64,000 nucleotides of DNA from the NCBI GenBank assembly GCA_965198755.1, contig OZ240673.1, positions 3,410,001 to 3,474,000 on the forward strand. Direction: 5' to 3'. The notes beneath the pieces were generated by a model that made no database searches, was not told where the DNA came from, and worked only from the letters and a program-made list of their open reading frames with translations. Below, one piece after another: positions 62,648-64,000 of this stretch (positions are counted from its first letter, which is position 1; each line of letters starts with the position of its first letter). The stretch comes from BOG-908 sp963692875. Its GTDB lineage: Bacteria > Pseudomonadota > Alphaproteobacteria > Acetobacterales > Acetobacteraceae. Position numbers and translations under genes: made by a program.

Positions 62648-64000
62648 ATGGCGGATATTTCTTGGCCGAGAAACGCGGTCTTCTACCACCTCTTCCCGCT
62701 TGGATGTTTGGATGCTCCGTCTCGGCAGCTTCCGGGCGAAGACGTAACGCATCGTCTCCGCGATCTTCAAGGTTGGCTGGACTATCTAGAGGAACTCGGC
62801 GTCGATGCGCTACTGCTCGGCCCCGTCATGCAATCCTTGTCGCATGGCTACGACATTGCCGACTACCGCCGAATCGATCGTCGCCTCGGCGATGAAGAGG
62901 ATTTTGCAGCCTTTAGCCGTGCCTTGCACGGTCGCGGAATGCGCCTCGTGCTGGACGCCGTGTTCCATCACACCGGGCGGGACTTTCCCGCCTTCCAAGA
63001 TGTACTCAGACACGGCGAAGCCTCAGCCTTTTGCGGGTGGTACCACCTCGACTTCTCGCGCCGCAGCCCCCTCGGCGACGCGTTCTATTACGAGGGTTGG
63101 GCAGGGCACTACGACCTCGTGAAGCTGAACCTCAGCAACGCAGAGGTCAGGAAACACCTGTTTGACGCAGTTGACTACTGGGTTGAGCGGTTCGACGTTG
63201 ACGGCCTGCGCCTTGATGCGGCCGACCGACTGGACCCTGCCTTCAGGGCCGAGCTTGCAGCGCACTGCCAAGCTTCACGGCCGGGTTTTTGGCTGATGGG
63301 TGAGGTGGTTCATGGCGATTACCGGCAATGGGCCGGTCCCGAAGCTCTGTCCTCCACTACGAACTACGAGGCCTACAAGGGGCTCTGGTCCAGTCACAAT
63401 GACAAGAACTACTTCGAGATCGCCTATACGCTGAACCGGCAGTTCGGTCCGGATGGGATCTACCGCGCGCTCGATCTATACAATTTCGCAGATAATCACG
63501 ACGTCGATCGTGTCGCGAGCAGTCTGGCCGACCCCGCGTGCCTATACCCGCTTTACATCCTGCTGATGACCATGCCCGGTCTTCCTTCAATCTACTACGG
63601 CAGCGAGTGGGGTGCTGCCGGGCGGCGGACGCAAACATCAGATGCTGCGTTGCGTCCCGCGTTGCGCCCCGAGATCATGCGTACGGCAGCGGCACACCCG
63701 GAACTGTTCCGCGTACTGCAGGAACTGATCAGGATACGGCATCAGCACGAGGCGCTCCGGTCAGGACGGTATGCACAGCTCCACGTCGCGTCGCAGCAGT
63801 TCAGTTTCATTCGCGGCCGTGGACCTGGCGCGGTCGTCGTGGTGGTGAACGCCTCGGAAACGGAGGCGCAGGTCACACTCGAGATCCCTGAGACGATGCA
63901 GGCAACTGACGTCCTGAACGCAGGCGCTACCTTCGGGGTCTCGACCGGCCAATGCGCGATCGCCATTCCGCCGCGGTGGGGCCGTATCCTCGTCATGGCC
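62648..64000 (+). CDS. glycoside hydrolase family 13 (alpha-amylase-like), 3' end beyond the window
   Basis: 451 codons are seen without a stop. GH13 conserved regions are in order: LVLDAVFHHTGRD (I), VDGLRLDAADRLD (II, nucleophile Asp), FWLMGEVVHGDYRQW (III, acid/base Glu) and NFADNHDVDRVAS (IV). A C-terminal beta domain has begun (FSFIRGRGPGAVVVVVNASE). No signal peptide, so it should be cytoplasmic, acting on maltodextrin, sucrose or trehalose-type sugars. ATG 62648 is 63 bases after the TetR stop. Confidence 0.92.
   Translation, partial: MADISWPRNAVFYHLFPLGCLDAPSRQLPGEDVTHRLRDLQGWLDYLEELGVDALLLGPVMQSLSHGYDIADYRRIDRRLGDEEDFAAFSRALHGRGMRLVLDAVFHHTGRDFPAFQDVLRHGEASAFCGWYHLDFSRRSPLGDAFYYEGWAGHYDLVKLNLSNAEVRKHLFDAVDYWVERFDVDGLRLDAADRLDPAFRAELAAHCQASRPGFWLMGEVVHGDYRQWAGPEALSSTTNYEAYKGLWSSHNDKNYFEIAYTLNRQFGPDGIYRALDLYNFADNHDVDRVASSLADPACLYPLYILLMTMPGLPSIYYGSEWGAAGRRTQTSDAALRPALRPEIMRTAAAHPELFRVLQELIRIRHQHEALRSGRYAQLHVASQQFSFIRGRGPGAVVVVVNASETEAQVTLEIPETMQATDVLNAGATFGVSTGQCAIAIPPRWGRILVMA

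Noticed and set aside
1..64000. CRISPR arrays, prophage structural genes, conjugation genes, toxin-antitoxin pairs or known defence systems
   Set aside because: I looked for regularly spaced repeats and for hallmark proteins and saw none.

Overview
The window looks like chromosome of a high-GC alphaproteobacterium, most probably of the Acetobacteraceae. The reasons are the GC-rich codon use throughout, an intact tRNA-Pro(CGG) gene, and at least ten copies or half-copies of an A/T-run palindromic intergenic element of a kind I associate with that family. The family assignment is inference; no ribosomal RNA or housekeeping marker lies in the window.

Layout. (1) 1-14.3 kb is ordinary chromosome cut into modules by the palindromic repeats: a Wzc-type tyrosine autokinase, an alpha/beta-hydrolase fused to a gluconate-dehydrogenase subunit-3 domain and coupled to a GMC flavoprotein, an MFS transporter, a beta-strand-repeat surface protein, a frameshifted YeiH-type exporter, an amidohydrolase and an SsuB-type ABC ATPase. 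(2) 14.4-18.4 kb is a TetR regulator with three palindromic operators, divergent from a Tat-lipoprotein FAD oxidase and two membrane proteins. (3) 18.4-25.1 kb is a decay zone: broken HNH and SRAP genes, a truncated VWA-like protein, and an IS66 remnant interrupted by an IS630 copy and followed by an IS3 remnant. (4) 25.3-44.5 kb is a block of thirteen genes, all on the minus strand, that reads as a catabolic island: TonB receptor, haem/propeller quinoprotein-like protein, cytochrome c, MFS importer, acyl-CoA synthetase, BadI-like hydratase, C-C hydrolase, enolase-superfamily enzyme, two three-domain RidA proteins, amidohydrolase plus MIP18 protein, and a LysR regulator. (5) 44.8-48.6 kb is a second IS graveyard (IS630, IS30, IS21), then a GGDEF diguanylate cyclase and an IS481 tail. 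(6) 50.8-57.6 kb is an MFS-TonB-LLM monooxygenase-AKR unit with a divergent Gfo/Idh/MocA dehydrogenase. (7) 58.0-58.8 kb is a second, 5'-truncated copy of the SsuB gene fused to the upstream region of the YeiH gene. (8) 58.8-64 kb holds tRNA-Pro, a short transcript unit with a perfect anti-16S Shine-Dalgarno hidden in a hairpin, an intact IS110 element, LOG and DUF1491 genes, a TetR gene with a perfect operator, and the start of a GH13 amylase.

The two SsuB copies are 695-bp direct repeats enclosing about 44 kb, and the palindromic repeats are absent from about 25.2 to 58.0 kb. The accessory block next to the tRNA-Pro gene therefore looks acquired or rearranged.

The most striking item is the IS110 element at 59295-60674. 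It sits inside one of the palindromic repeats. Its 5' non-coding end carries four short segments that match, in the right order and orientation, the left target, right target, left donor and right donor expected for a bridge RNA. This gives a predicted guide RNA that addresses the element to the host's own dispersed repeat.
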